A stretch of 41,875 nucleotides of DNA, from NCBI GenBank assembly GCA_937865685.1, contig CALMGU010000109.1:1-41875 (forward strand), given 5' to 3'. Shown piece by piece: positions 25,109 through 34,371 of this stretch. The number at the start of each line of letters is the position of its first letter. Positions within the stretch are counted from its first letter, which is position 1. This stretch comes from an uncultured Alphaproteobacteria bacterium. Lineage in GTDB: Bacteria; Pseudomonadota; Alphaproteobacteria; Micropepsales; Micropepsaceae. The notes below the pieces were generated by a model. That model saw only the letters and a program-made list of their open reading frames with translations, was not told where the DNA came from and searched no databases. A program made the position numbers and the translations under genes.

Positions 25109-25193
25109 GAAGACACTCGGCATCGGCATAAAATATGCAATTATATCAAATTGTTATTCTGAAGCCTGACATTGGTGCTTTAGCGCGCCGGGG

Positions 25194-27026
25194 CTATTCG
25201 GCGGCCTTTTCCGCTTCCGGCTTCGCCGCCCGGCGCGCGAAGAGCAGGATGTGGTGGATGGTTTCCTTCAGCCCCGTGGTCACGACATCGGATTCGGTGG
25301 CTTCGATACTGTCCAGATAGCGCGAATGGTCGTCGCCCAGGCCCCAGAACACGGCCATCACCGGTACGCCCGCCGCATGCTTATGCAGTCGGCGTACCTG
25401 ATAGCGGGCGTTCTTGTAGGTGCCGGGCTCCAGATAGGAGACGCACACCACCTGGACGCCCGTCATGTCGAGAGAATCGATCTGCGATGCTGACGCCTGG
25501 TCGGACGACACGACCTGCGCGCCGATGCCGTATTTCTCCAGCATGTCGACCAGGAGCAGGGCCGCCGCTTCGTCCAAAGGCCCGCGCCCGGCAATGCAAA
25601 GCACGGGCTTGCCGTCCCGCCAGGGCGGCGGCAATTCCATCCGCTTGATGCTGCCGTCACTATGGTCCGAAAGATTGGCGACGATGCCCTGGATCGCATC
25701 GCGGATGCGGACCTGACGCGGGACATCCAGCACGCCGCGATTGACGTCGGCCTGGGCCAGCATCAGGGCGCGGGCCACCACTTCGTCATAGTAGGACGCC
25801 AGTGTGCTGTTGCGCAGGAACTCCTCCGCATCCTCGGTGGCGTCGTCCGGATCTTCCGCCAGCATGCGCAGATAGAGACTTTCCTCGGTTTTCAGCGCCG
25901 GGGTATCGCCCAGCATGACCTCCAGGAATTCCAGGCTCTCGATATGCCGCCCCAGCACCACGAAGCACATGGTGAGAGGGGTCGAAAGCAGAAGGCCCAC
26001 CGGCCCCCACAGCCAGGTCCAGAACACCGCCGCCACCACCACGGCGACGGCGGACAGGCCCATGCTGCGGCCATAGACGAACGGTTCCACCACTTGGCCG
26101 ATCACCGCTTCCACGCCGCCGAACAAAGTCATCACCGAAAACAGCATCGACCAGCCGGGATCGACCGCCAGCGCCAGAGTGGCGGGAAAAAGAAACGCGA
26201 TGGGAACGCCGACATAGGGGACGAAGCGGAACAGCATGCCGATCAGGGCCCACAATCCCGCATTGGGGATGCCGATCAGCCAGAGCCCGATCCCGATGGT
26301 GGCGCCGAAGCTGGCGTTGATGATGGTCTGGAGCGCCAGATAGCGCGAGAGCCGCGAGGCGGCTTCATCCAGCGCCGTGGAAGTGCGCTGCATGTCGCCC
26401 GACCCGGCCAGGCGCACGAAGCGATCCCGAAGATCGTCTTTCTGCAGCATGATGAAGCCGACGAACACCAGCACCAGCGCCATGGTGGCCAGAGGTTCCA
26501 GGAGCGGTCCCAATATGGTCTGCGCCACTTCCCAAGGCGCGACCGATTGGCGGCGGATCTCCACCGGCACCGGCTTTTCGTCCGGCAGTGCGCCGGCGGA
26601 CGGCTGGTTCTGCTGGTCCCTGGAGCCGGTGATCTGTTCGGCAAGCACCTCGATGGTCTGGTTGAGGCGCGCGATGGTCCCGTGGCCGGTCGACAGCCGC
26701 ACGGACTGGATCTTGTGACCGATATTGGTCTGATAGCGGGGCAGGTCGGCGGCAAGGCCGGCGAATTGCGATCCCACAAAGGCGCCGATCGCAGACAGGA
26801 TCACCAGCGCCAAGGTCAGGCTGAGAAGCACCGAAGGGATATGGCCTAGCCTGAGATGCCGCAAGAGGCTGACCAGCGGGGCGATGGCGAAGGACATCAG
26901 GACCGCCAGCGCCAAGGGCATCAGCACCGGGCGGCCGAAATAGAGCCCGCAGACCACCACGGCCGCGATCACGGCCATCATGAATTTGGGAGTCAAGCTG
27001 TTGGTCGCGGTACCGCGGGGTGGCAT
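25194..27026 (-). CDS. AI-2E family (PerM-like) membrane protein with soluble C-terminal extension
   Basis: A 610-residue protein. Residues about 1-370 are a PerM/AI-2E-family membrane domain: LTPKFMMAVIAAVVVCGLYF and further hydrophobic helices, the family region LWALIGMLFRFVPYVGVPIAF and EAVIGQVVEPFVYGRSMGLS, then VLGRHIESLEFLEVMLGD. Members export or channel small molecules or ions; the autoinducer-2 name should not be taken as function. The last roughly 240 residues are soluble: an acidic helical part (AEDPDDATEDAEEFL) and a Rossmann-like domain (KPVLCIAGRGPLDEAAALLLVDMLEKYGIGAQVV) resembling B12-binding folds but lacking DxHxxG. ATG 27026 is preferred to GTG 27068 because a -10-like box lies at 27071-27076. 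Confidence 0.85.
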   Translation of the reverse strand: MPPRGTATNSLTPKFMMAVIAAVVVCGLYFGRPVLMPLALAVLMSFAIAPLVSLLRHLRLGHIPSVLLSLTLALVILSAIGAFVGSQFAGLAADLPRYQTNIGHKIQSVRLSTGHGTIARLNQTIEVLAEQITGSRDQQNQPSAGALPDEKPVPVEIRRQSVAPWEVAQTILGPLLEPLATMALVLVFVGFIMLQKDDLRDRFVRLAGSGDMQRTSTALDEAASRLSRYLALQTIINASFGATIGIGLWLIGIPNAGLWALIGMLFRFVPYVGVPIAFLFPATLALAVDPGWSMLFSVMTLFGGVEAVIGQVVEPFVYGRSMGLSAVAVVVAAVFWTWLWGPVGLLLSTPLTMCFVVLGRHIESLEFLEVMLGDTPALKTEESLYLRMLAEDPDDATEDAEEFLRNSTLASYYDEVVARALMLAQADVNRGVLDVPRQVRIRDAIQGIVANLSDHSDGSIKRMELPPPWRDGKPVLCIAGRGPLDEAAALLLVDMLEKYGIGAQVVSSDQASASQIDSLDMTGVQVVCVSYLEPGTYKNARYQVRRLHKHAAGVPVMAVFWGLGDDHSRYLDSIEATESDVVTTGLKETIHHILLFARRAAKPEAEKAAE

Positions 27027-27070
27027 GTCAGCTCGGCGATGCTCCAGGACCGCAACGGCGCGGCGCACTC

Positions 27071-27076
27071 ACTATA
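27071..27076 (-). promoter_or_regulatory. Candidate -10 box of the AI-2E-family gene
   Basis: TATAGT on the minus strand, with no convincing -35 (TGAACG at 18 nt is weak). A start of transcription near 27064 would fall inside the longer reading frame and supports the ATG at 27026. If real, the gene is at least partly independent of hisI. Confidence 0.3.
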
Positions 27077-27122
27077 GCGTATGAAAGCACGGATCGTTCA
27101 GGGCAATCCTGCGGGCCAATCG

Positions 27123-27464
27123 TCAGGCCAGCTGGCGGAAGAAGCAGGTCGGCGCCCCGGTATGGCAGGCCGGGCCCAGCTGATCGACCTTCAGCAGCAC
27201 CACATCGCCGTCGCAATCCACAAGCGCCTCGAGCAGCCGCTGGGTATGGCCGCTGGTTTCGCCCTTGCGCCAGACCTTCTGGCGGGAGCGCGACCAATAG
27301 GTGACTTCCTTGGTGGCAAGAGTGGTCGCCAGGGTCTCGCGATTCATCCAGGCCATCATCAGGACCTGGCCGGTGGCGGCCGATTGGGCGATGGCGGGCA
27401 CCAGCCCCCGCTCGTCGAACGAGACGGCATCGAGAAACGCCGATTGGGTCAGAGTGTCAGTCAC
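27123..27464 (-). CDS. hisI: Phosphoribosyl-AMP cyclohydrolase
   Basis: Third step of histidine biosynthesis: opens the adenine ring of phosphoribosyl-AMP. The 113-residue single-domain enzyme has [41 protein letters not shown] and the metal-binding [13 protein letters not shown] with the later cysteines in [11 protein letters not shown]. No HisE domain is fused. The start is GTG at 27464, 8 nt after the metC stop, so it is very likely cotranscribed with metC rather than with other his genes. Confidence 0.95.
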   Translation of the reverse strand: MTDTLTQSAFLDAVSFDERGLVPAIAQSAATGQVLMMAWMNRETLATTLATKEVTYWSRSRQKVWRKGETSGHTQRLLEALVDCDGDVVLLKVDQLGPACHTGAPTCFFRQLA

Positions 27465-27472
27465 CTGGTGTC

Positions 27473-28630
27473 CTATTTGGTACCGTTCAGGCGCAGGAAG
27501 CCCTGTTCCAGATCGGCAATCAGATCGCCCGCATCTTCCAGCCCGGCATGGATTCGCACCACCGGTCCCTTGGCCTCGAAGGACCCGGCGGTGCGGTGGA
27601 TATGGCTGGGAAGGATCAGGCTTTCAAACCCGCCCCAGGAATAGCCGATGCCGAAATGGTGCATTCCATCGATGAAAGCGGCCAAGGCGGCGTCGGAAAC
27701 CGGCTTCAGCTCGAAACCGAACAACCCGCAGGCGCCCTTGAAGTCGCGCTTCCAGACGACGTGCCCCGGATCGTCGGGACGGGCGGGATAAAGGATGCGC
27801 GTCACTTCCGGGCGGGCCGCCAGCCAGTCCGTCAGGGCGAGCGCCGTTTGCTGGTGACGCTTCAGGCGTACCGCGAGGGTGCGAAGCCCGCGCAGCGCCA
27901 GAAAGCAGTCATCGCCGCTGGCGTTCAGGCCCATATTGCCGTGGGTCTCCTTCAACCGCGCCGCATGACCCGCATTGGCACTCACATAACCGATATTCAC
28001 ATCGGCATGGCCGCCCAGATATTTGGTGCCGGCCTGGATCGACAGATCCACGCCATGACCATGGGCATCGAATAGAAGCGGCGTCGCCCAGGTATTGTCC
28101 AGAAGCACGGATGCGCCATGGGCATGCGCGATCCTGGCGATGGCGGGAATGTCCTGGATTTCGAAAGTGAGCGAGCCGGGGCTTTCGCAGAACACCACCC
28201 TGGTGTTGGGGCGCAGCAGCGGCGCGATATCGGCGTCCGGCGCGTAATAAGTCGTTTCAACACCCAGGCGCTTCAACGTCGTGTCGCAGAATTGGCGCGT
28301 GGGGCCATAGACGCTGTCGGTCACCAGCATGTGATCGCCGCTGGCGATGACGGACAGGATCGCGGTGGTCGCCGCATTCAGCCCTGACGGCACCAGGACA
28401 ACCTGCGCGCCGCCTTCCAATTCGCCGATTGCCTCTTCCAGGCTTTGTGATGTCGGTGTGCCGCGCCGTCCATACGTGTAGGGCTGCTTGCCCGGCGCCA
28501 TGCTGGCGATATCGGGAAACAGGATCGTCGATGTGCGATAGACCGGTGTGTTGACGGTGCCGAAATGCGATGCGCTCATGCGGCCGCTGCCGACCAGGAT
28601 GGTTTCCGGTTTGTCGCGCATTTCGCTCAC
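27473..28630 (-). CDS. metC: Cystathionine beta-lyase (Cys/Met metabolism PLP enzyme)
   Basis: A 385-residue PLP enzyme of the Cys/Met metabolism family. It has the opening [16 protein letters not shown], the [18 protein letters not shown] segment, [25 protein letters not shown] and the PLP Lys203 in [14 protein letters not shown], followed by the C-terminal [12 protein letters not shown]. The YGRRGTPT and SWGGFESL sequences favour cystathionine beta-lyase (cystathionine to homocysteine, pyruvate and ammonia) over gamma-synthase. GTG 28630 overlaps the POT transporter stop by 4 nt; ATG 28621 is an alternative. hisI follows after 8 nt. Confidence 0.92.
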   Translation of the reverse strand: MSEMRDKPETILVGSGRMSASHFGTVNTPVYRTSTILFPDIASMAPGKQPYTYGRRGTPTSQSLEEAIGELEGGAQVVLVPSGLNAATTAILSVIASGDHMLVTDSVYGPTRQFCDTTLKRLGVETTYYAPDADIAPLLRPNTRVVFCESPGSLTFEIQDIPAIARIAHAHGASVLLDNTWATPLLFDAHGHGVDLSIQAGTKYLGGHADVNIGYVSANAGHAARLKETHGNMGLNASGDDCFLALRGLRTLAVRLKRHQQTALALTDWLAARPEVTRILYPARPDDPGHVVWKRDFKGACGLFGFELKPVSDAALAAFIDGMHHFGIGYSWGGFESLILPSHIHRTAGSFEAKGPVVRIHAGLEDAGDLIADLEQGFLRLNGTK

Positions 28631-29964
28631 GTCTTTTTTTCCTCAAGCATGGGGGCCAGCGGGCGGTCGGCCGCATGGATAATCACTCCGGCGACGGCCG
28701 CAATCGCCGCTATCATCACAAAGAACAGGGCCTTGTCCATCTTTTCCCAATAGCTGGCGAGCCAGCCCTGCAGGAAGCCGCCACCCAGGAAATTCGGCAG
28801 GAAATTCACCGCCATCATCAGCGAGGCGATGCGCAAGGGCGCGACTTTGGAGAAAAGCGACATGCTGGCCGGATAGAGCGTGATTTCGCCCATCGTCATG
28901 ACGACAAAATACAGCGTCATCCATAGCCAGCTGGATTTTCCCCCGCCCGCGCTCCAGGCCACCGCCGCCATCACCAGATTGGCGGCCATCATCAGATAGC
29001 AGCCCCACGCCATTTTCATGGTGCTGCTGGGCGCACCCCTCCGGTCCCACAGGGCCAGGAGCAGGGGCGTGCCGATGAAGATCACGAAGGGGTTGACCGA
29101 CTGGAACCAGGTCCAGGGAATTTCCCATCCGAACAGGGAGCGGTCGGCATTGTCGATCGACCAGAGCGCCATGGTGTTGCCCTGCTGTTCGTTGCAGGCC
29201 CAGTAAAGGGTGAGCGGAATGACCAGAAGGAAAAGAGCGCCGACGGATTTCCATTCCGCTTTGGTGAGAGGCGGGCGCGGCTCGTGCGCGCGCGTTCGGC
29301 GCGGCGGCTCGGGCGGCAGATATTTCCAGCCTGAGAGATAGACGATGAGAGCGAACAGCATGCCCACGCCGGCGGCGGCGAACCCATAGGCCCAGCCGAC
29401 TTTCTCCCCCAAGGTGCCGCAGACAAACGGGGCGAGAAAAGCGCCCAGATTGATTCCCACATAGAAGATCGAATAGCCCGCGTCGCGCCTGGGATCGCCG
29501 GTCTCATACAAGAGACCCACCTGAGTCGTGGTGTTGGTTTTGAAGAATCCCACGCCGAAGATCAGCAAGGTCAGCGCCGGGAAAAGCATGTTCTCGAACG
29601 CCATCATGAAATGGCCGAACGCCACCATCACCATGCCGAAAATCGCGATCCGTCGCTGGCCGAAAAAACGGTCCGCCAGCCAGCCGCCCAGCAAGGGCGT
29701 GCCGTAGATCAACCCGGTATAGGTGCCGTAGATCAGCGCCGACAATGGCTGAACGCCGAGCGGCCCGGACAGCATTTCATAAAAGGCTTTGACCTGCGGA
29801 TAGAGCCATACGTCTTCCACATGCCCCGGCAGGAGCAGATATTTGACGAGATAGCCGACCAGAAGGGCGCGCATTCCATAATAGGAAAAGCGCTCCCACA
29901 TTTCCGTGCCGAACAGGAAGGCCAGCCCGCGGGGATGGCCGAACAATGTGCCTGTCACTTTCAC
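28627..29964 (-). CDS. POT/PTR2-family proton-coupled di/tripeptide transporter
   Basis: A 445-residue MFS-type peptide:proton symporter in the inner membrane. The PTR family opening FLFGTEMWERFSYYGMRALL carries the ExxER-type signature. It is followed by TPLLGGWLADRFFGQRR, the FKTNTTTQVGLLY stretch and YSIFYVGINLGAFLAPFVCGTL (the second PTR2 signature). About 12 hydrophobic helices are evident. It overlaps the upstream OPT gene and the downstream metC gene by 4 nt each, so all three are probably translated from one mRNA. Peptide substrates are inferred from the family. Confidence 0.92.
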   Translation of the reverse strand: MKVTGTLFGHPRGLAFLFGTEMWERFSYYGMRALLVGYLVKYLLLPGHVEDVWLYPQVKAFYEMLSGPLGVQPLSALIYGTYTGLIYGTPLLGGWLADRFFGQRRIAIFGMVMVAFGHFMMAFENMLFPALTLLIFGVGFFKTNTTTQVGLLYETGDPRRDAGYSIFYVGINLGAFLAPFVCGTLGEKVGWAYGFAAAGVGMLFALIVYLSGWKYLPPEPPRRTRAHEPRPPLTKAEWKSVGALFLLVIPLTLYWACNEQQGNTMALWSIDNADRSLFGWEIPWTWFQSVNPFVIFIGTPLLLALWDRRGAPSSTMKMAWGCYLMMAANLVMAAVAWSAGGGKSSWLWMTLYFVVMTMGEITLYPASMSLFSKVAPLRIASLMMAVNFLPNFLGGGFLQGWLASYWEKMDKALFFVMIAAIAAVAGVIIHAADRPLAPMLEEKKT

Positions 29965-31886
29965 GCAGGCCGCGCCCGCCGCAGCAGCCAGCCATACAGC
30001 AAGGCGATCAGACCGGCGAAGCCGGCATAGGCAAGAAGGCTGGAGAGCGAGAAATCCGGTCCCACGATCGCCAGCGGCGCATCCTTGTTGAAAGCCACGA
30101 TAAGGCCGGCATTGATCACGCCGAACAGGCTTTCGCCCACGATCAGGCCTGAAGCCACCAGCACGCCCAGCCGTTCGGCATGCTCGCCGCGCACCTTGCG
30201 GTTATAGAGCCAGCCGATCACGGCCCCCACCACGACGGGAAGCGTGGCTTCCATGGGAAGATAGATTCCCAAACCCACGGCCAGCGGCGGAATGCGGAGC
30301 AGCTTGGTCATGCGCAGGATTTCATCCAAGAGCACGATGCCCGCGCCGACCAGAGCCCCGATCTCGATCATGTCCCAGTTGAGCTTGCCGCCGATCACCC
30401 CTTGCGCCAGCGCCGCCATCAGATTGGCTTGCGGCGCCGCCAGAGGCTGCGACGTGACGGTGTGAAGGTTGGCGGCCCCGGCAAACCCATACGCCTGGGC
30501 CAGAAGGTTGAGCACGACGGGCACGGTGACCGTGGACGCGGCGACGCCGGCCAGCAAAGCCACCTGCTGACGCCAGGGCGTGGCGGATACCAGCTGGCCG
30601 GTCTTCAGATCCTGGAGATTGTTGTTGGAACTGCAGGCCACCGCGAACAGAACAGCAGTGATGAATAGCGCAATCGCCACCAGGGCATTCGGGCTGGCGC
30701 CGCCGAACAGAACCGCCAGCCCCAGCGCAGTGCCCACCACCGCCAGAATGCCCACGCCAGAAATGGGACTGTTGGAGGAACCGATCAGCCCGGCCATGTA
30801 GCCGCAGATGGCGGAAACGAAAAAACCACCGGCGAGAATGACGGGGATCGAGAACAGGGCGATCGCAAGCGCCGAACCGGTAAGGCCCGCTTCGCTGCTG
30901 AAGCGCCAGACCAGCCAGGTGATGACCGCCATGGAAACCAGGCCCAGTGTCAGAATGAGGGAGAAGGGCATGTCGCGGTCTGTCTGGTCGATGACACCGG
31001 CAGCGCCACCATGGGCCCGCATGGTGGCCTTCAGCCCGCTGACGATCGGTCCCATGGTCCGGGCCAGGGACCAGATCGCCGCGACCGCCATGGCGCCCGC
31101 GCCTATGAACCGTACATCGTTGCGCCATATGCCGGTGACGAAACTCGCCAGATCACCCTGCATGGGCGTCATCGCCGTGATCAGGGGCACTGCGCCGGCC
31201 CAGGCGATCAGAATGCCCGCCAGCATGGCGAGGCCAACAGAGATTCCCACCAGATGGCCGGCGCCCATCAGGGCCAAGGAGAAAGAAAAGCTATAGCCGG
31301 TCGCGGCGGCGGGCCCGACCTGGAAAAAGCCGCGGGCGCCATCGGCGGCCAATCGCATCGCGGTGGCGATCGCCAGCACGGACGAAGCGACTGCGCCATA
31401 GACCACCGCCAACAGGCCCTCGCGCGCTTCCGGATTTTCGGCGCGCATGTCGGATCCCACTTTGAGCACTTCGGCGGCGGCCAGGCCTTCCGGATAGGGA
31501 AGATCGGATTTGGTCACCAGGGCGCGGCGCAGGGGCACGGTGAACAGCACGCCCAACACGCCGCCCGCGGCGCAGATGAGAAAGGAGGTCCAAAACGGAA
31601 AGCCTTGCCACCAGCCGATGATCAACAGGCTGGGCAAGATGAAAATGACGGAAGACATGGTCCCGGCCGCCGAGCACACGGTCTGGACGATGTTGTTCTC
31701 CCGGACATTGGAACCGGAAAAAAGCCCCAGCAGGGCCATCGAGATCACGGCGGCGGGGATCGAGGTGGCGATGGTGAGCCCCACCTTCAGACCCAGATAC
31801 ATATTGGCGGCGGTGAAAGGAAAGGTGAGCGCCACACCAAGGGCAACGCCGCGCCAGGTGAGTTCTTTTTCGCTGGATGAAGCCAT
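29961..31886 (-). CDS. OPT-family oligopeptide transporter
   Basis: A 641-residue, strongly hydrophobic protein with about 14-16 TM helices, of the oligopeptide transporter (OPT) family. Visible are LTWRGVALGVALTFPFTAANMYLGLKVGLTIATSIPAAV, FSGSNVRENNIVQTVCSAAG, LPYPEGLAAAEVLKVG and CSSNNNLQDLKTGQLVSATP. NPISG-like SSNSPISGVG is also a hallmark. OPT members move peptides, glutathione or metal chelates. The stop overlaps the POT start (ATGA), giving two unrelated peptide transporters in tandem. It starts 62 nt after the GNAT gene. Confidence 0.92.
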   Translation of the reverse strand: MASSSEKELTWRGVALGVALTFPFTAANMYLGLKVGLTIATSIPAAVISMALLGLFSGSNVRENNIVQTVCSAAGTMSSVIFILPSLLIIGWWQGFPFWTSFLICAAGGVLGVLFTVPLRRALVTKSDLPYPEGLAAAEVLKVGSDMRAENPEAREGLLAVVYGAVASSVLAIATAMRLAADGARGFFQVGPAAATGYSFSFSLALMGAGHLVGISVGLAMLAGILIAWAGAVPLITAMTPMQGDLASFVTGIWRNDVRFIGAGAMAVAAIWSLARTMGPIVSGLKATMRAHGGAAGVIDQTDRDMPFSLILTLGLVSMAVITWLVWRFSSEAGLTGSALAIALFSIPVILAGGFFVSAICGYMAGLIGSSNSPISGVGILAVVGTALGLAVLFGGASPNALVAIALFITAVLFAVACSSNNNLQDLKTGQLVSATPWRQQVALLAGVAASTVTVPVVLNLLAQAYGFAGAANLHTVTSQPLAAPQANLMAALAQGVIGGKLNWDMIEIGALVGAGIVLLDEILRMTKLLRIPPLAVGLGIYLPMEATLPVVVGAVIGWLYNRKVRGEHAERLGVLVASGLIVGESLFGVINAGLIVAFNKDAPLAIVGPDFSLSSLLAYAGFAGLIALLYGWLLRRARPA

Positions 31887-31948
31887 GGCCCGCCCCGAAA
31901 TTGCCGGTCCGACTTTGCCCGCAATCGCCAGTCAGGGCAATTCCACTA

Positions 31949-32479
31949 TCAGAGCAATTCCACGAACCGCTCTTCCCGCGCATAGGGCGTAAAGCCCAGC
32001 CGCTGATAGAGAGGCAGGGCGCGGGGATGATCCAGGGTGCAGGTATTGACCAGCAATTTGGAGATCGGCTGCGCCCAGGCGCTGGCGCAGGCCTGATAGA
32101 GAAAGAAATAGCCCAGCCGCTTGCCGGTGGCTTCGGGCGTCAGCCCGAAATAGGCGATGTTGGCGGTGCCGTCGGCGCGAAAATCCAGTTCCGCCATTCC
32201 GGCCGGAGTTCCGTCCGTGTACAGAACATAAAGATGGTTGCTGGCGGCATGGATGATGTCCGCCAGCTTGTCATCAGGGATTTTCTTGCGATCGACCCAG
32301 AAATATTTGCTGCCTACCGCGTCATAGAGATAGCGGTAGAAATGCACCGGCGGATGTTCGCTTCTGAGAAACGCGATCTTGCCGCGCGGCAAGGGCGGGG
32401 GCAGGGCCACGGGCTTTGAGATCATTTCCAAAAAAGTGACCGTCATCGGCAGGCGCCGGGAATGTTCTTTTCCAGACAT
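31949..32479 (-). CDS. GNAT-family N-acetyltransferase
   Basis: A 176-residue acetyl-CoA-dependent acyltransferase. The GNAT motifs run from VLYTDGTPAGMAELDF through NIAYFGLTPEATGKRLGYFFLYQA (the pyrophosphate-binding loop, here EATGKRLG) to LVNTCTLDHPRALPLYQRLGFTPY. The acceptor is not identifiable. The ATG at 32479 shares one base with the sseA stop (TGATG), indicating translational coupling; ATG 32446 is a possible shorter start. It is the last gene of the cysK-sseA group before the peptide transporters. Confidence 0.85.
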   Translation of the reverse strand: MSGKEHSRRLPMTVTFLEMISKPVALPPPLPRGKIAFLRSEHPPVHFYRYLYDAVGSKYFWVDRKKIPDDKLADIIHAASNHLYVLYTDGTPAGMAELDFRADGTANIAYFGLTPEATGKRLGYFFLYQACASAWAQPISKLLVNTCTLDHPRALPLYQRLGFTPYAREERFVELL

Positions 32480-33309
32480 CAGGCAGGACCCGTCGCTACC
32501 GGTGCATCATCGCGCCCGCCCCATTCCGTCCAGGAGCCGTCATAGACCGCAACCTGGCGGCTGCCCAGCTTCTCCAGCGCCAGCATCAGGATCGTGGCGG
32601 TGACCCCAGTGCCGCAACTGGTGATGATGGGCGCGCGCAGGTCCACGCCTTTTTCCGCGAACAAGGTCTGCAAGGCTTGATCGTCTTTCAGGTGTCCGTC
32701 GCTCGTCAGGACCGCCCGATAGGGAACATTCGCCGCGCCCGGCATGTGGCCGGATTTCAGGCCGGGGCGGGGTTCGGCCTCGCTGCCCTCGAAGCGCGGG
32801 GCGCTGCGCGCGTCCAGAACCTGGGTATTGCCCAATGCCGCCTTGACTGCATGGAAGTCGCGCAGGATGGCGCCGTTCGGCCTTGGCGTGAATGTCGCCG
32901 CGACCGGATGAGCAGGGCCGCTTTGAAGCGCGCCGCCCGCTTTTTTCCAGGCGGGCAGGCCGCCATCCAGCACCGCCACCTTGTCATGGCCCATCGCCTT
33001 GAGTGTCCACCAGACGCGCGGCGCCGAAAAAATGCCCGCGCCGTCATAGACCACCACCATGTCGCTATCGCCGATCCCCAACGCGCCGGCATCGCGCCCG
33101 AATTGCTGGGGCGTGGGCAGCATGTGGGGCAGGCTGGTGCCATGGTCCGATAAAGCGTCGATGTCGAAAAACACCGCGCCGGGAATATGCGCGGCCTCGA
33201 ATTCCGCTTTCGGATCGCGCTTGTCGGCCGGCATGTACCAGGACGCGTCCAGCACACGGACCTTGGCAAGGTTCTGCATCAGCCATTCGGCGGAAACGAT
33301 GTCGCTCAT
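32479..33309 (-). CDS. sseA: 3-mercaptopyruvate sulfurtransferase
   Basis: Transfers sulfur from 3-mercaptopyruvate (derived from cysteine) to cyanide or thiol acceptors. It is a 276-residue two-domain rhodanese protein: an inactive N-terminal rhodanese domain (VLDASWYMP, HIPGAVFFDID) and a catalytic C-terminal one with active-site Cys232 in SCGTGVTA. The CG-S/T-GVT loop is typical of mercaptopyruvate rather than thiosulfate transferases. The ATG at 33309 overlaps the cysK stop (ATGA), and this decides the start although the frame is open to 33522. Together with cysK it forms a cysteine-handling pair. Confidence 0.93.
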   Translation of the reverse strand: MSDIVSAEWLMQNLAKVRVLDASWYMPADKRDPKAEFEAAHIPGAVFFDIDALSDHGTSLPHMLPTPQQFGRDAGALGIGDSDMVVVYDGAGIFSAPRVWWTLKAMGHDKVAVLDGGLPAWKKAGGALQSGPAHPVAATFTPRPNGAILRDFHAVKAALGNTQVLDARSAPRFEGSEAEPRPGLKSGHMPGAANVPYRAVLTSDGHLKDDQALQTLFAEKGVDLRAPIITSCGTGVTATILMLALEKLGSRQVAVYDGSWTEWGGRDDAPVATGPA

Positions 33310-34340
33310 GTCTGATATGGGACCGCGAGGGCGGGGCGCGTCTCGGTGAGCCAGCGCGGCGCGGGCAGTCCCTTTCCTTTCAGGAATTCGGGGTTGAACA
33401 ATTTGCTTTGATAGCGGTTGCCGTAATCGCACAGCATGGTGACGATGGTGTGCCCGGGTCCCATTTCGCGGGCCATGCGGATCGCGCCCGCGACATTGAT
33501 GCCGGACGAGCCGCCCAGGCACAGGCCCTCATGTTCGAGAAGATCGAAGATGAGGGGCACGGCTTCGCTGTCGGGAATCTCATAGGCATCGTCGATGGGT
33601 GCGTCCTTGAGATTGGCGGTGACGCGGCCCTGGCCGATGCCTTCGGTGATGGAGGATCCGTGCGACTCCAATTTGCCGGTCTTGATCCAGGAATAGATCG
33701 CCGCTCCCAAGGGATCGGCGGCGGCAATTCTCACATCGGGGTTATGCCGTTTCAAGGCGATGCCCGTGCCGGCCAAGGTGCCGCCGCTGCCCACCGCACA
33801 GGTGAAGCCGTCGATCTTGCCGCCGGTTTGCCGCCAGATTTCAGGGCCTGTGGTTTCGATATGGGCCTGGCGGTTGGCGACATTGTCGAACTGGTTGGCC
33901 CAGACCGCGCCGTTCTTTTCCGTCTTCGCCATCTCGTCCGCCAGCCGTCCCGACAGGCGGACATAATTGTTGGGATCGCGATAGGGCACGGCCGGCACTT
34001 CGATCAGCTGGGCGCCCATCAGACGCAGCACATCCTTCTTTTCCTGGCTCTGGGTTTCGGGGATCACGATCACGGTCTTGAAGCCCATCGCGTTCGCCAC
34101 CATGGCCAGGCCGATGCCGGTATTGCCGGCGGTGCCTTCTACTATGGTGCCGCCGGGCCTCAGCGCACCCCGCGCCATGGCATCGCGGATGATGTAAAGG
34201 GCGGCGCGGTCTTTGACCGACTGGCCGGGGTTGAGGAATTCCGCCTTGCCCAGGATTTCGCAGCCGGTTTCCTGTGATGCGCGCTTGAGGCGGATGAGCG
34301 GCGTGTTGCCGATCGCCGCAATGACATCGGGAAAGATCAT
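33306..34340 (-). CDS. cysK: Cysteine synthase A
   Basis: O-acetylserine sulfhydrylase making cysteine from O-acetylserine and sulfide. It is a 344-residue fold-type II PLP enzyme with AIGNTPLIRLKRASQ, Lys43 in FLNPGQSVKDRAA, the substrate loop VEGTAGNTGIGLA (EGTAGNTG where most CysK have EPTSGNTG), the PLP phosphate loop VGSGGTLAGTG and the C-terminal region LCLGGSSGINVAGA. The longer C-terminus (KLFNPEFLKGKGLPAPRWL) is the alphaproteobacterial form. The start lies 31 nt after phrB on the same strand. Confidence 0.92.
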   Translation of the reverse strand: MIFPDVIAAIGNTPLIRLKRASQETGCEILGKAEFLNPGQSVKDRAALYIIRDAMARGALRPGGTIVEGTAGNTGIGLAMVANAMGFKTVIVIPETQSQEKKDVLRLMGAQLIEVPAVPYRDPNNYVRLSGRLADEMAKTEKNGAVWANQFDNVANRQAHIETTGPEIWRQTGGKIDGFTCAVGSGGTLAGTGIALKRHNPDVRIAAADPLGAAIYSWIKTGKLESHGSSITEGIGQGRVTANLKDAPIDDAYEIPDSEAVPLIFDLLEHEGLCLGGSSGINVAGAIRMAREMGPGHTIVTMLCDYGNRYQSKLFNPEFLKGKGLPAPRWLTETRPALAVPYQT

Positions 34341-34371
34341 ACTTGAAATCTAGAGGGCTCCAGGAAGGGCT

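Noticed and set aside
25662..26849. 395-codon + strand frame antisense to the AI-2E-family gene
   Set aside because: Low-complexity His/Gln/Arg-rich product, opposite a strongly hydrophobic real protein.
32479..33522. Long form of sseA starting at 33522
   Set aside because: The extra 71 residues are a shadow of cysK; the ATG at 33309 overlaps the cysK stop and starts the rhodanese domain.
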